DNA from: CAYVSF01 sp046482855 | GTDB lineage: Bacteria; Bacteroidota; Bacteroidia; Bacteroidales; UBA12077 | Direction: 5' to 3' | Assembly: GCA_046482855.1 (NCBI GenBank) | Contig: JAWOEH010000163.1 | Location: 1-6,739, forward strand | Length of the DNA stretch: 6,739 nucleotides | In this document: positions 6,149-6,739 of the stretch, piece after piece | How positions within the stretch are numbered: the stretch's first letter is position 1 | How the letters are laid out: every line of letters begins with the position of its first letter | Position numbers and translations under genes: made by a program | Notes under the pieces: generated by a model | Seen by the model: only the letters and a program-made list of their open reading frames with translations | Told to the model about the DNA's origin: nothing | The model's database searches: none

Positions 6149-6739
6149 TTATGCATGATTTTTCCTCTCGCCGAAATGTGCCATGTTGTGGGTCATGTTT
6201 CGGAAAATAAAAAAGTGTAGTGGAATCAATGAAATCCAATAAAGGCGACCTGCTAATCCTTTTGGACGGAAGGTTGCCTGTTGGCGTAGGATATGTTCGC
6301 CATCGTGTGGAAGAATGCGAAACTCCAGCCACGCCTCACCGGGTAATTTCATCTCGGCAAATAGCAGTAAACGTCCCTGATCTTTATCGGCCAGTAATAC
6401 CCGCCAAAAGTCAAGGGCATCGCCTGTATATAGTTCACGCGGATGTGTTCGTCCCCGGCGCAATCCTACACCTCCGGTTAATTTGTCGAGAAATCCGCGA
6501 ACCCGCCAAAGACCATTGGCATAATACCAACCTCTGTCGCCACCAACCGACCAAATGTTTTGGATAACTTCCTCCACCGGTCGATGGAAAGGAACCTCCT
6601 GGGTATTGGTAAAGCACCCATGCTTGGGCACTTCAATATATTCTGAAAGGTTACTATCGGAAGAACTGGTGATGAGTGCATCTTTCCAGCTACTTTTTAT
6701 CGATTGCTCCTCAATCCGCTGGAAGGCTCTTTCTATGGC
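6149..6739 (-). CDS. DUF2867-domain protein, probably the C-terminal part of an SDR-type NAD(P)-binding oxidoreductase
   Basis: The frame is open to the right edge and ends in TAA at 6149, giving 196 residues with the N-terminus outside the window. A GTG at 6631 could be taken as a start, but the conserved sequence continues upstream of it (WKDAL, then SEYIEVPKHGCF), so the gene is cut by the window rather than short. Recognisable DUF2867 features, in order, are VGGDRGWYYANGLWRVRGFLD, GGVGLRRGR, GDALDFWRV, LLLFAEMKLPGEAWLEF and a final hydrophobic YWISLIPLHFFIFRNM. In many bacteria this domain is fused behind an NmrA/SDR-type NAD(P)-binding domain in a protein of about 480 residues; that upstream half is not visible here and is inferred. 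The reaction is unknown. It lies 64 bases upstream of the acidic repeat-protein gene on the same strand, without a visible terminator between. Confidence 0.8.
   Translation of the reverse strand, partial: AIERAFQRIEEQSIKSSWKDALITSSSDSNLSEYIEVPKHGCFTNTQEVPFHRPVEEVIQNIWSVGGDRGWYYANGLWRVRGFLDKLTGGVGLRRGRTHPRELYTGDALDFWRVLLADKDQGRLLLFAEMKLPGEAWLEFRILPHDGEHILRQQATFRPKGLAGRLYWISLIPLHFFIFRNMTHNMAHFGERKNHA

Noticed and set aside
6220..6567. A 115-codon plus-strand reading frame
   Set aside because: It is the antisense shadow of the DUF2867 coding region, whose conserved motifs are clear on the minus strand.
1..6739. Mobile element, CRISPR array, tRNA, rRNA or defence system
   Set aside because: No transposase or integrase frames, regularly spaced repeats, cloverleaf structures or target-site duplications were recognised; genes are densely packed and look chromosomal.

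Overview
This window looks like chromosomal DNA from a member of the Bacteroidota, probably the Cytophagia/Sphingobacteriia side. Three things suggest this. Upstream regions carry TAnnTTTG-type -7 promoter boxes. Most start codons lack a clear Shine-Dalgarno sequence. Several proteins (the MacB-like permease tail, the NtrC-type regulator with an unusual receiver loop, the HEIMN-type kinase, the stand-alone ATP-grasp protein) resemble families I associate with that phylum. This assignment comes from motif recognition, not from a database search.

Layout, left to right. (1) Positions 2-415, + strand: the C-terminal end of an FtsX/MacB-type ABC transporter permease. (2) Positions 416-577: a convergent spacer with two strong hairpins, one closing each flanking gene. 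(3) Positions 578-1765, - strand: a complete ATP-grasp ligase of unknown substrate with a good Bacteroidota promoter. (4) Positions 1766-2049: a divergent intergenic region with promoters on both strands. (5) Positions 2050-4783, + strand: a two-gene, translationally overlapping two-component system, made of a sigma-54 (NtrC-type) response regulator and a membrane histidine kinase. (6) Positions 4734-5405, - strand: a zinc-ribbon plus SAM-methyltransferase protein whose 3' end overlaps the kinase gene by 50 bases on the opposite strand. (7) Positions 5406-5607: a spacer with a terminator hairpin. (8) Positions 5608-6084, - strand: a very acidic protein of unknown function built from two tandem repeats. 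(9) Positions 6149-6739, - strand: the C-terminal part of a DUF2867 protein, probably an SDR-type oxidoreductase whose N-terminus lies beyond the window.

How the genes may work together. The kinase and regulator form one signalling unit acting on RpoN-dependent promoters. No convincing GG-N10-GC sigma-54 site was found in the spacer 1766-2049, so the targets probably lie elsewhere. I recall such pairs sitting next to MacB-type ABC exporter genes in Bacteroidota, so the truncated permease operon on the left is the natural candidate target. The ATP-grasp gene lies between the two on the opposite strand as its own transcription unit. The methyltransferase, the acidic repeat protein and the DUF2867 protein look like independent housekeeping or accessory genes. 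I see no mobile element, CRISPR array, tRNA or rRNA, and no clear sign of an undescribed multi-gene system. The most open questions are the substrate of the ATP-grasp enzyme, the role of the acidic tandem-repeat protein, and the antisense overlap between kinase and methyltransferase.
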